A DNA stretch of 64,000 nt, from positions 413,303 through 477,302 of the forward strand of contig DEHZ01000015.1 in assembly GCA_002352205.1 (NCBI GenBank), given 5' to 3'. Shown piece after piece: positions 54,136 to 62,054 of the stretch (position 1 is its first letter; every line of letters begins with the position of its first letter). A model generated the notes under the pieces. That model did not search any database. It was not told the origin of the DNA and saw nothing but the letters and a program-made list of their open reading frames with translations. Source of the stretch: Flavobacterium sp. UBA2787 (lineage in GTDB: Bacteria > Bacteroidota > Bacteroidia > Flavobacteriales > Flavobacteriaceae). The translations under genes and the position numbers were made by a program.

Positions 54136-54792
54136 ATGGCCTATATACTTAACATAGAAACATCCACAAAAAATTGTTCGGTTGCTTTAGCAAAAGACGG
54201 AGAAATGATTGTTTGTAGAGAAATAGCAGAAATGGGTTATTCACATGCAGAAAAGTTGCATGTTTTTATTGAAGAAATTCTATCAGAAGCAAACTTAAAA
54301 TTTTCAGATTTGAATGCCGTCGCAGTTAGCCAAGGTCCTGGTTCGTATACCGGTTTGCGAATTGGTGTTTCTGCTGCAAAGGGGTTGTGTTATGCATTAG
54401 ATATTCCTTTAATTGCTGTTGATACTTTGGAAGTTTTAGCTTCTCAAATAGCAATTGAAGAAGGTGTGATTGTTCCGATGATTGATGCGAGACGAATGGA
54501 GGTTTATTCAGCTATATTCGATAAAAACCATCAAAAAATTAGAGAGACAAAAGCAGAAATTCTAACCGAAGATTCGTTTTCAGATATAAATCAAACCATT
54601 TATTTTATTGGAGATAGTTCTCAAAAAGCGAAAACACTTCTTCAAAAAGATAATTTTGTGTTTGTTGATGATGTTATTTATCCATCCGCAAAACAAATGA
54701 CTAAAAAAAGCTACACCTTATTTACGAATAATCGCTTTGAAGATGTAGCTTATTTTGAACCTCTTTATTTAAAGGATTTTATGATTTCTTAG
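54136..54792 (+). CDS. tsaB: tRNA threonylcarbamoyladenosine (t6A) biosynthesis protein TsaB
   Basis: TsaB partners TsaD and TsaE in making the universal t6A37 modification of ANN-decoding tRNAs. The 218-residue ASKHA-fold protein has the phosphate-binding start (ILNIETSTKNCSVAL) and the signature AVSQGPGSYTGLRIGVSAAKGL. Its 3' end overlaps the convergent mscS gene by 14 bases. Confidence 0.94.
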   Translation: MAYILNIETSTKNCSVALAKDGEMIVCREIAEMGYSHAEKLHVFIEEILSEANLKFSDLNAVAVSQGPGSYTGLRIGVSAAKGLCYALDIPLIAVDTLEVLASQIAIEEGVIVPMIDARRMEVYSAIFDKNHQKIRETKAEILTEDSFSDINQTIYFIGDSSQKAKTLLQKDNFVFVDDVIYPSAKQMTKKSYTLFTNNRFEDVAYFEPLYLKDFMIS

Positions 54793-55630
54793 GAAGAGCT
54801 TCTTTAATATGAATATCGCGTTGAGGAAACGGAATTTCAATACCATTTTCATCAAATTTAAGTTTTATTTGCTCTAAAATATCTGATCGCATAGTAAAGA
54901 AATCCTCCAAATTTGCCCATGGTCTTACTGCTAAATTGATTGAACTATCGGCTAAATCACTTACCAAAACTACAGGAGCAGGGTCTTTTAAAACAGAAGG
55001 ATGATTTTCCATCACTTCCATCGCAATTTGTTTTGCCTTTTTAATATCAGAACCGTAGCTAACACTAATTACCAAATTGGCTCTTCGAGTGGTTGCAAAA
55101 CTGTAGTTAATAATTGTTCCGTTTGATAAAGCTCCATTGGGAACAAATATAATTTGATTATCAACCGTAGCTAATTGCGTAACAAAAATTTGAATTTGTT
55201 TTACTGTTCCCGAAACGCCTTGTGCTTCTATAAAATCGCCCACTTTAAACGGTTTGAACATGATAATTAAAACACCTCCAGCAAAATTAGACAACGAACC
55301 CTGTAAAGATAAACCAACCGCAAGTCCGGCAGCACCAATAATCGCTACAAAAGAGGAGTTTTCAACGCCAAGTCTTGATATAACTGTTACAAAAAGTAAA
55401 ATTTTTAATGTCCAAATTAAAATATCAGCTAAAAATTTTGATAAAGTAGGTTCCATTTCCCGTTTGGTCATAATCCTAACGATTAACTTTTTAATTAATC
55501 GAATAGCTGTCCAACCGATAATTAAAATTATAGCGGCTGAGATTAATCTCGGAGAATATTCCATCAAAACTTTGGTGAAATAATCCCAGTATTTTGTTAC
55601 GTAATCAGTATTTACAACAATTAAATCCAT
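54779..55630 (-). CDS. Small-conductance mechanosensitive channel (MscS family)
   Basis: MscS channels open under membrane tension to release solutes. The 283-residue protein has three N-terminal helices, the pore-lining TM3 with Gly/Ala packing (VAIIGAAGLAVGLSLQGSLSNFAGGVLII), and the cytoplasmic beta and alpha/beta domains (FKVGDFIEAQGVSGTVKQI, VDNQIIFVPNGALSNGTIINY). Length equals that of E. coli MscS (286). The start follows a hairpin with seven T directly. Confidence 0.94.
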   Translation of the reverse strand: MDLIVVNTDYVTKYWDYFTKVLMEYSPRLISAAIILIIGWTAIRLIKKLIVRIMTKREMEPTLSKFLADILIWTLKILLFVTVISRLGVENSSFVAIIGAAGLAVGLSLQGSLSNFAGGVLIIMFKPFKVGDFIEAQGVSGTVKQIQIFVTQLATVDNQIIFVPNGALSNGTIINYSFATTRRANLVISVSYGSDIKKAKQIAMEVMENHPSVLKDPAPVVLVSDLADSSINLAVRPWANLEDFFTMRSDILEQIKLKFDENGIEIPFPQRDIHIKEALPKKS

Positions 55631-55675
55631 AAAAAAACTCTCAAATCATTTAGTGATTTAAGAGTTGCAAAGGTA
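55631..55675 (-). terminator. Hairpin with T run directly before the mscS start; possible terminator or leader element
   Basis: AACTCTcAAATCA (55636-55648) and TGATTTaAGAGTT (55654-55666) pair with one mismatch. On the minus strand the stem is followed by seven T and then ATG of mscS. A TACCTTTG -7 box lies just upstream (55675-55668). It may terminate the LEA-like gene transcript, or form the mscS leader. Confidence 0.65.
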
Positions 55676-55715
55676 TGATTTTTATAAGAAATCCTTTTTA
55701 AAGAAAACTTAAAAT

Positions 55716-56246
55716 TTAGTCAGCGTTTTCGTCTGCAGGACGTTTAATCTCATCGATTTTTTCTTCCAAATCTTCTGAAACTTCTTCTGCTTTTTCTTCA
55801 ACAGTTTCAACAACTTCTTCTGTTTTTGCAGTAGCAAATGCAGCAGCTTCAACTGTTTTTTCTTTTACTTCTTCCGAAGTTTCTTCTACTTTTTCAGCAA
55901 AATTCGAAGTTGCTTCTTTTGTTTCTTCTTTGGCAGATGAAGTAAATGAACTTACTTTTTCTTTAACATCATCCACGACATTTTCAATTGCATCGCCAGC
56001 TTTTTCTGCATATTCTGAAACTGTTTCTTTTGCTTTTTCGGCAAAATCTTCTACTTTTTCTTTTACTTCAGGATAAGACTCCTTTACGTTTTCAACTGCT
56101 TTTTCTACATAATCTTCTGCTTTTGCAGCATATTCTGTAGCTTTTTCTTTTGCCTGATCTAAAACAATTTCTGCTTTATCGGCAACTTCTGATGCGGTTT
56201 CTTTGGCCGAACCAAACAAATTTTTAAAAAAACTTCCTAGTCCCAT
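55716..56246 (-). CDS. LEA/YtxH-like amphipathic repeat protein
   Basis: The 176-residue protein is almost entirely Ala/Glu/Lys/Val with loose 11-residue repeats of the type AEKAKETVSEY / VKEKVEDF, like LEA group 3 or YtxH proteins. It begins MGLGSFFKNLFGSA. It has no signal and very few aromatic residues, so it is probably disordered in solution and helical on binding membranes or on drying. Such proteins are linked to stress tolerance. No enzymatic motif exists. A TAGATTTG box (56279-56272) lies 25 bases before the ATG. Confidence 0.75.
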   Translation of the reverse strand: MGLGSFFKNLFGSAKETASEVADKAEIVLDQAKEKATEYAAKAEDYVEKAVENVKESYPEVKEKVEDFAEKAKETVSEYAEKAGDAIENVVDDVKEKVSSFTSSAKEETKEATSNFAEKVEETSEEVKEKTVEAAAFATAKTEEVVETVEEKAEEVSEDLEEKIDEIKRPADENAD

Positions 56247-56271
56247 TGTGGTTAGTGTTTAAAGTGAGTGT

Positions 56272-56279
56272 CAAATCTA
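56272..56279 (-). promoter_or_regulatory. Candidate -7 box (TAGATTTG) of the LEA-like gene
   Basis: TAGATTTG on the minus strand matches TAnnTTTG. No clear -33 TTG. Confidence 0.4.
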
Positions 56280-56304
56280 CTGATTTTTGCTAACATTTTT
56301 ATAA

Positions 56305-58317
56305 TTAGTAATTTAAATCTTTGTAAACTTCAGAAATAGTATTTTTTGGGGCTAAGCAAAGTTTATTTTGACAGAGATAAAAGATCGTTTCGTTTTCTAC
56401 AAATCGATTTTGTAAAAAGGGTAAATCTGATTTTTTTTTGTTGCCCGCTAGAAGAACCGAAGGAAAATAATTTTGATTGATTTCTTTCAAATGAACCAAA
56501 CTCGCTTCTCCGCAAATTGCTAATTCCTTCTGATAATCTGAAAAATGCATTGCTGCGATTAACCAATTTGAAAAAGCTGAAGGATAATCAATCGATGGAA
56601 TGATTTGAGAAACCATTTGACGTGAAATTTCCTCGTAGTGCGAATTATCAAAATAAATACTTAGTTTAAATAAATTACTCGCCATAACTGAATTGGAAGC
56701 CGGAATCACATTGTCTTCAATTTCAAAATGATTCGAAATCAACGCTTCATCCAAATCGGACGTAAAACGGAACAATTGTTTTTTCTCATCATAAAAATGA
56801 TCCAAACAATAATTAGTTAAATTTTTACTGTGTAAAAGCCAATTTTCATCAAAAGTAGCTTCGTAAAGAGAAATAAAACTATCAATTACAAACGCATAAT
56901 CTTCTAAAAACCCATTGATGGAAGGTTTTTCATTTTTGTAAGTGTGCATCAAATTTCCCTCGGATGACCAAATTTTATTCGCAATAAAATGAGCATTTTT
57001 TATAGCTATATTCAAATGATTTTCATCGCCTAACGCTTTAAAACTATCCACAAAACCTTTCAACAAAATGGCATTCCAAGAGGTGATGCATTTGTCATCC
57101 AAGCGAGGTTTTAGTCTTTTTTCTCTTGTTTTGTATAGAATTTGTTCCCAATTTTTCTTTTTCAGTCGAAGTTCATCAATTGAGATTTGATTTTTTTCTG
57201 AAATTTCATCCAAACTTTCCTTCTGAATCAAAACATAATTTCCGTGTTCCCAATGTCCAAATTCATTTACATTAAAGATTTCGGAAAATAATACGAAATC
57301 ATCTTGAATTAAATTTTTTAATTCTTCAATCGTCCACACATAAAAAGCACCTTCTTCTAAATGATTCTCAGTTGTTAAACTATCCGCATCCAAAGCGGAA
57401 AAAAATGCCCCTTCATCGGTTAACCATTCTTTATCTATGAAAGCGGTAGTTTTTTCAATGATTTTTTTGTAAAGTTCATTTTTTGTCAATTTGTATGCAT
57501 TCGCATAAAGCGATAAAAGTTGGCCATTGTCGTACGCCATTTTTTCAAAATGAGGAACGTGCCATTTTACATCAACCGAATAGCGTGAAAATCCACCGTC
57601 AACTGTGTCAAAAATTCCGCCATAAGCCATTTTTGTTAATGTTAAATCGACATATTCTAATAGTTTTTCATTTTTAGTCAAATAACCATACTGCAACAAA
57701 AACTGATAATTTGTCGGCATCATAAATTTTGGAGCACGAGAATAGCCACCAAATTCCCAATCGAAACTTTTTTGCCATTTTGCTAAGAAAGTATCTAAAA
57801 TAGTGATGTCAAATTCAGTTGATTTTTCTTCAGTTAAACCTAAAGTTTCAATTCCTTCATGCAATTTTTCGGCATATTCAACCAGTTTTTCGGGTTGCGT
57901 TTGATATAATTCTTGTAATTGTTCCAAGGTATTAACCCAATCGTTTTTTCTGAAATACGTTCCTCCCCAAACAGGTTTTCCATTCGGAAGACACACCACA
58001 TTGAGCGGCCAACCACCACGACCGGTCATCAATTGAACGGCTTTCATATAAATGGCATCCACATCTGGTCGTTCTTCGCGATCTACTTTAATATTGACAA
58101 AATGTTGGTTCATTGTTTTTGCCACTTCTTCGTCTTCAAAACTTTCGTGTTCCATCACGTGGCACCAATGACAAGCAGAATAACCAATGCTGATTAAAAT
58201 GAGTTTTTGATTTTCTTTTGCAGACGCTAATGTTTGTGTATTCCAAGCTTTCCAATTCACCGGATTGTTGGCGTGCTGAAGTAAGTAGGGGCTGGTTTCT
58301 AATTTTAGTTCATTCAT
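56305..58317 (-). CDS. DUF255 thioredoxin-fold protein (YyaL/SSP411-like)
   Basis: The 670-residue protein has an N-terminal DUF255 thioredoxin-like domain (about 1-160) with Cys49-x2-Cys52 (SACHWCHVM) and PVNWKAW. An alpha/alpha six-hairpin region follows (about 200-600; FSRYSVDVKWHVPHFEKMAYDNGQL and DDKCITSWNAILLKGF). Family members occur from bacteria to humans (SPATA20/SSP411), and some are annotated as cellobiose epimerase-like, but the function is unproven. The gene is 54 bases after dodecin, behind a terminator. Confidence 0.92.
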   Translation of the reverse strand: MNELKLETSPYLLQHANNPVNWKAWNTQTLASAKENQKLILISIGYSACHWCHVMEHESFEDEEVAKTMNQHFVNIKVDREERPDVDAIYMKAVQLMTGRGGWPLNVVCLPNGKPVWGGTYFRKNDWVNTLEQLQELYQTQPEKLVEYAEKLHEGIETLGLTEEKSTEFDITILDTFLAKWQKSFDWEFGGYSRAPKFMMPTNYQFLLQYGYLTKNEKLLEYVDLTLTKMAYGGIFDTVDGGFSRYSVDVKWHVPHFEKMAYDNGQLLSLYANAYKLTKNELYKKIIEKTTAFIDKEWLTDEGAFFSALDADSLTTENHLEEGAFYVWTIEELKNLIQDDFVLFSEIFNVNEFGHWEHGNYVLIQKESLDEISEKNQISIDELRLKKKNWEQILYKTREKRLKPRLDDKCITSWNAILLKGFVDSFKALGDENHLNIAIKNAHFIANKIWSSEGNLMHTYKNEKPSINGFLEDYAFVIDSFISLYEATFDENWLLHSKNLTNYCLDHFYDEKKQLFRFTSDLDEALISNHFEIEDNVIPASNSVMASNLFKLSIYFDNSHYEEISRQMVSQIIPSIDYPSAFSNWLIAAMHFSDYQKELAICGEASLVHLKEINQNYFPSVLLAGNKKKSDLPFLQNRFVENETIFYLCQNKLCLAPKNTISEVYKDLNY

Positions 58318-58323
58318 AAGTAT

Positions 58324-58351
58324 AAAAAAAGCGTTCCTTTTGAGAACGCTT
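58324..58351 (-). terminator. Terminator of the dodecin gene
   Basis: AAGCGTTC (58329-58336) and GAACGCTT (58344-58351) form an 8-bp stem; the A run at 58324-58330 gives seven T on the minus strand. Confidence 0.85.
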
Positions 58352-58371
58352 AAAATTACGATTTTAATTGA

Positions 58372-58572
58372 TTATTCTAATTCAAAAGTGATTTTTAAAT
58401 TCACTCTAAACTCTGAAACCTGACCGTCTTTGACAGCTGCACTTTGGTCTTGAACATAAACAGAACGGATGTTTTTTAATGATTTTGCTGCTTGAGCAAC
58501 TGCTTTGCGTGTAGCATCCTCCCAACTAACTTCTGAGCTGGAAAGGACTTCGATAACTTTTAATATTGCCAT
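58372..58572 (-). CDS. Dodecin family flavin-binding protein
   Basis: The 66-residue protein has the dodecin pattern: KVIEVLSSSEVSWEDATRKAV, AAKSLKNIRSVYVQDQSA and FRVNLKITFELE. Dodecins form hollow dodecamers that store FAD, FMN or lumichrome and may protect against photochemical damage. It has its own promoter-like TTTG-N19-TATCTTTA (58622-58592) and a terminator. Confidence 0.93.
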   Translation of the reverse strand: MAILKVIEVLSSSEVSWEDATRKAVAQAAKSLKNIRSVYVQDQSAAVKDGQVSEFRVNLKITFELE

Positions 58573-58591
58573 AATGATATGATTTAAGAAT

Positions 58592-58622
58592 TAAAGATAA
58601 TGATTTTTGTTAAATTCTCAAA
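58592..58622 (-). promoter_or_regulatory. Promoter of the dodecin gene (TTTG-N19-TATCTTTA)
   Basis: On the minus strand TTTG (58622-58619) is followed by 19 bases and TATCTTTA (58599-58592), one base off the -7 consensus. Confidence 0.5.
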
Positions 58623-58708
58623 AAAATACATCTTAAATTGATAACATTCGCTTAACATTAGTTTGAAATAGTTAACGGAATTTTGCACTAAATTATTAAC
58701 CATTTGTA

Positions 58709-60961
58709 ATGGAACAAATATATGTAGTGATGCTCGTTGTTTTGGGTATCTTGGCTTTATTAGATTTAGTAGTTGGCGTGAGTAATGATGCGGTAAATTT
58801 CTTAAATTCGGCTATTGGTTCAAAAGCAGTTTCATTCAAAACAATTATGATTGTTGCGAGTTTAGGAGTTGCTGTTGGAGCTCTTTTTTCTAGTGGAATG
58901 ATGGAGATTGCCCGAAGCGGTATTTTTATTCCGTCTATGTTTAGTTTTAATGATGTCATGATCATTTTTCTGGCAGTAATGATTACAGACATTCTTTTGT
59001 TGGATGTTTTTAATTCGATGGGATTACCAACCTCTACAACGGTTTCCATCATTTTTGAATTATTAGGAGCGGCTGTTTGTTTGGCACTTTATCATATCTA
59101 TATTTCTGAAGATAGCACGCAAAGTTTAGGTAATTACATCAACACTAAAAAAGCAACTGAAATTGTATCCAGTATATTGCTCTCGGTCTTACTTTCCTTT
59201 GGGCTAGGTAGTTTGGTGCAATATTTATCCAGGATAATATTTACTTTTCAATATGAAAAACGATTAAAATATATTGGTTCTTTGTTTGGTGGATTAGCGA
59301 TTACTGCGATTACTTTTTTCATCTTAATTAAAGGATTAAAAGGAGTTTCTTTTATAAGTAAAGATACTTATGGATGGATTCAAGACAATCAATTGATGAT
59401 TATCGGAATTAACTTTGTGTTTTTCACATTACTTTCTCAAGTATTAATAAGTGTATTTAAGGTAAATATTCTTCGAATTATTATTGTAATTGGAACATTT
59501 GCTTTAGCACTTGCTTTTGCAGGAAATGATTTAGTTAACTTTATTGGTGTGCCAATTGCAGCTTATAATTCCTATGAAATTTTTACTGCTTCTGGACTTT
59601 CAGGAGATAAATTGATGATGGGTGATTTGGCTAATGAAAATATAGTAGCACCCTTTTATTTTCTTGCTTTTGCAGGATTAGTTATGGTGATTACGCTTTG
59701 GACATCCAAAAAAGCCAGAAGTGTAATTGAAACCGGGGTAAATTTATCCCGTCAAGGTGATGGTGTTGAAAAATTTTCGCCTAATATGTTATCTCGATTT
59801 ATTGTTAGAAGTGGAGTTTATTTAGGGATGGCAATTAATTATTTTCTACCAAAAGCCATCCAATTAAAAATAGACAAACAATTTGAAAAACCGGAAGTAA
59901 AAGGAAAAAAACGAAAAGACGAACCTGCATTTGATATGGTGAGAGCTTCGGTTAATTTAATGATTGCCAGTATTTTAATTTCTCTTGGTACTTCATTAAA
60001 ATTACCTTTATCAACCACTTATGTAACTTTTATGGTTGCAATGGGAACATCTTTTGCAGATAGAGCATGGGATAGAGAAAGTGCTGTTTATCGAGTAGCA
60101 GGCGTTTTTAATGTGATTGGAGGATGGTTTGTAACGGCAATGGTAGCTTTCTTAGGAGCTTTTGTGATGGCTTTTATATTAAAAACAGGTGAGGTTTATG
60201 CTTTTATTGGTTTATTGGTTTTATTAGCAATCATTCTTTACAGAAGTTCTAGAAGACATAGTAAAAAGCAAAAAGAAGCAGATGAATTAGTAAAGCTTAA
60301 AAGAGAAGATATCGTTACGATTAATGAAATTATCAGTGAAAGTTCTATGCAAATATCTCGGGTAATTGGAGCAACAAATAAAATTTACAGTGATGTTGTT
60401 GATAATTTAGGATTACAAGATTTAAATAAATTAAAAGAAAACAAAAAAGCACTTAAAAAACTCGAAAAAGAAGTAGATGAACTAAAAGGCAATGTTTACT
60501 ATTTCATTAAAAATCTTGACGAAACTTCGGTAGAAGCCAGTAAGTTTTATATCATGATTTTGGGCTATTTGCAAGATATGATTCAGTCGTTGGCATTTAT
60601 TACTCAAAATAGTTATTCACATATTAACAATAATCACAAGCAATTAAAATTCAATCAAATAAGAGATTTGAAAAGCATTGATACCGATGTTCAAAAATTA
60701 TTTGATTCAATAGAAACTATTTTTGAAAACAAAAACTTTGATCAATTAGATTTAGTTTTGCGTGAAAAAGCTACTATTTTAAACAATGTTTCTGAGTTAA
60801 TTCAAAAGCAAATTACACGTATCAGAACCGTAGAAACAAGTCCAAAAAACAGTAAACTTTATTTCGCTTTACTTTTGGAGACAAATGATTTAATTAAAGC
60901 TACGATGAATTTATTAGAACTTTTTCAAGAGTTCAATGTTCATGTGAAGAATAAAAAATAG
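58709..60961 (+). CDS. PiT-type inorganic phosphate transporter with PhoU-like C-terminal domain
   Basis: The 750-residue protein has two PiT repeats with about eleven or twelve helices. The signature GANDxxN appears as VGVSNDAVNFLNSAIGSKAVS and AFAGNDLVNFIGVPIAA. It imports phosphate with a cation gradient. After the last helix (about residue 515) there is a long helical cytoplasmic extension (520-750) resembling PhoU/DUF47, with repeated heptads. It faces the convergent nfu gene across a bidirectional terminator. Confidence 0.92.
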   Translation: MEQIYVVMLVVLGILALLDLVVGVSNDAVNFLNSAIGSKAVSFKTIMIVASLGVAVGALFSSGMMEIARSGIFIPSMFSFNDVMIIFLAVMITDILLLDVFNSMGLPTSTTVSIIFELLGAAVCLALYHIYISEDSTQSLGNYINTKKATEIVSSILLSVLLSFGLGSLVQYLSRIIFTFQYEKRLKYIGSLFGGLAITAITFFILIKGLKGVSFISKDTYGWIQDNQLMIIGINFVFFTLLSQVLISVFKVNILRIIIVIGTFALALAFAGNDLVNFIGVPIAAYNSYEIFTASGLSGDKLMMGDLANENIVAPFYFLAFAGLVMVITLWTSKKARSVIETGVNLSRQGDGVEKFSPNMLSRFIVRSGVYLGMAINYFLPKAIQLKIDKQFEKPEVKGKKRKDEPAFDMVRASVNLMIASILISLGTSLKLPLSTTYVTFMVAMGTSFADRAWDRESAVYRVAGVFNVIGGWFVTAMVAFLGAFVMAFILKTGEVYAFIGLLVLLAIILYRSSRRHSKKQKEADELVKLKREDIVTINEIISESSMQISRVIGATNKIYSDVVDNLGLQDLNKLKENKKALKKLEKEVDELKGNVYYFIKNLDETSVEASKFYIMILGYLQDMIQSLAFITQNSYSHINNNHKQLKFNQIRDLKSIDTDVQKLFDSIETIFENKNFDQLDLVLREKATILNNVSELIQKQITRIRTVETSPKNSKLYFALLLETNDLIKATMNLLELFQEFNVHVKNKK

Positions 60962-60965
60962 GCAC

Positions 60966-61006
60966 AAAAAAATCCTTGAAATTTAAAACTTCAAGGATTT
61001 TTACTT
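60966..61006. terminator. Bidirectional terminator between the phosphate transporter and nfu
   Basis: AATCCTTGAA (60971-60980) and TTCAAGGATT (60990-60999) form a perfect 10-bp stem, with an A run on the left and T run on the right. Confidence 0.9.
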
Positions 61007-61023
61007 TTAAAGCGTTTTAGTTT

Positions 61024-61923
61024 TTATCCATTGATGGCTTCCACTTTGATGGCTTCGTCATTCAGCATGTCTTTCAACATGTTTTCAATACCATTTTTTA
61101 ATGTAAATGTTGAGGAAGGACAACCACTGCAAGCTCCTTGTAAAACAACTTTTACTCGTTTTTCACTCTCGTCATACGAATCAAAAAGAATATTTCCACC
61201 ATCGGCTTGAACTGCCGGTTTTACATATTCTTCTAAAATGTTGATGATTTGTTGCGAAGTCGTATCAAGCGAATCAAAATTAGAAAGTTCCTGTTTTTCA
61301 TTTTTTGGAATCGAAACCAATAAACTTTCGTTGATTATTTCATTTCCGTTTTCAACATATTCCTTGATAAAAGTTCTAATTTCGTTTGAAATTTCCTGCC
61401 AATCTGCACTGTTATATTTTGTGATGGAAATATAATTTTCATCCATAAAAATTTCTTTAACAAACGGAAATTTAAATAATTCTTTCGCTAAAGCGGAAGG
61501 AAAAGCTTCATCAATATTTTTAAATTCAGCGGTCTTTGAAGTCAGTATTTTATTTGCAACAAATTTCAAAACTGACGGATTTGGCGTAGACTCAGCATAA
61601 ATAGTGACCGGAAGTTTTTTGGTTTCAATAGTCGATTCTTTGATAATTATACCGCCGTTTTTAACAAATTCCTCAATTTGTTCTGCAACAGCATCTTTTA
61701 CATCATCCCATTGAACAATACTATATCTTTCAATGGCAATAAAATTTCCCGATATAAAAACAGTTTTAACAAACGGTAAATAAAACAACTGCTGAGCTAG
61801 TGGACTATCACTAGCTTCATCGATATTCTTGAATTCGTAACCTTTATTTTTTGTAATAAAATCGTCAAATTCAAATTTTATAATAGCCGGATTTTGGGTT
61901 TCTTTTATTGATAATTTAGTCAT
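61024..61923 (-). CDS. Nfu-type iron-sulfur cluster carrier with duplicated N domain
   Basis: From ATG 61923 the protein has 299 residues. Two Nfu N-terminal domains stand in tandem (about 11-90 and 113-195), each with NP-S/A-IIKF, EFKNIDEA and PFVK. The NifU C-terminal domain (about 220-299) has CSGC at 265-268 (ACSGCPSST), which binds 4Fe-4S clusters at a dimer interface. An upstream TTG at 61950 is rejected because TAAATTTG and TAACTTTG promoter boxes cover the region. It is monocistronic. Confidence 0.9.
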   Translation of the reverse strand: MTKLSIKETQNPAIIKFEFDDFITKNKGYEFKNIDEASDSPLAQQLFYLPFVKTVFISGNFIAIERYSIVQWDDVKDAVAEQIEEFVKNGGIIIKESTIETKKLPVTIYAESTPNPSVLKFVANKILTSKTAEFKNIDEAFPSALAKELFKFPFVKEIFMDENYISITKYNSADWQEISNEIRTFIKEYVENGNEIINESLLVSIPKNEKQELSNFDSLDTTSQQIINILEEYVKPAVQADGGNILFDSYDESEKRVKVVLQGACSGCPSSTFTLKNGIENMLKDMLNDEAIKVEAING

Positions 61924-61938
61924 TTGAGCTTTTTTCTG

Positions 61939-61955
61939 CAAATTTAACAAAGTTA
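61939..61955 (-). promoter_or_regulatory. Two candidate -7 boxes of nfu (TAACTTTG, TAAATTTG)
   Basis: On the minus strand TAACTTTG (61955-61948) and TAAATTTG (61946-61939) lie 16-25 bases before the ATG. No -33 TTG is found for either. Confidence 0.45.
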
Positions 61956-61970
61956 TTTTTTGTATTTAGT

Positions 61971-61978
61971 TATATTTG
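61971..61978 (+). promoter_or_regulatory. Candidate -7 box (TATATTTG) of the anchor-L gene
   Basis: TATATTTG matches TAnnTTTG exactly. It precedes a long leader (about 70 bases) with a terminator-like hairpin. It overlaps the divergent nfu promoter region. Confidence 0.55.
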
Positions 61979-62012
61979 AACTTTAAATTTTTATTAACAC
62001 AACTTTATCAAG

Positions 62013-62047
62013 TGTTTTGACAATCATCGTTGTTGAAACATTTTTTT
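62013..62047 (+). terminator. Terminator-like hairpin in the leader of the anchor-L gene
   Basis: TGTTTTGACAA (62013-62023) pairs with TTGTTGAAACA (62030-62040) over 11 bp, two of them G-T, around a six-base loop. Seven T follow at 62041-62047, then ATG at 62055. No plus-strand gene precedes it within 1 kb, so it can only act on its own leader. Confidence 0.6.
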
Positions 62048-62054
62048 AATAACT

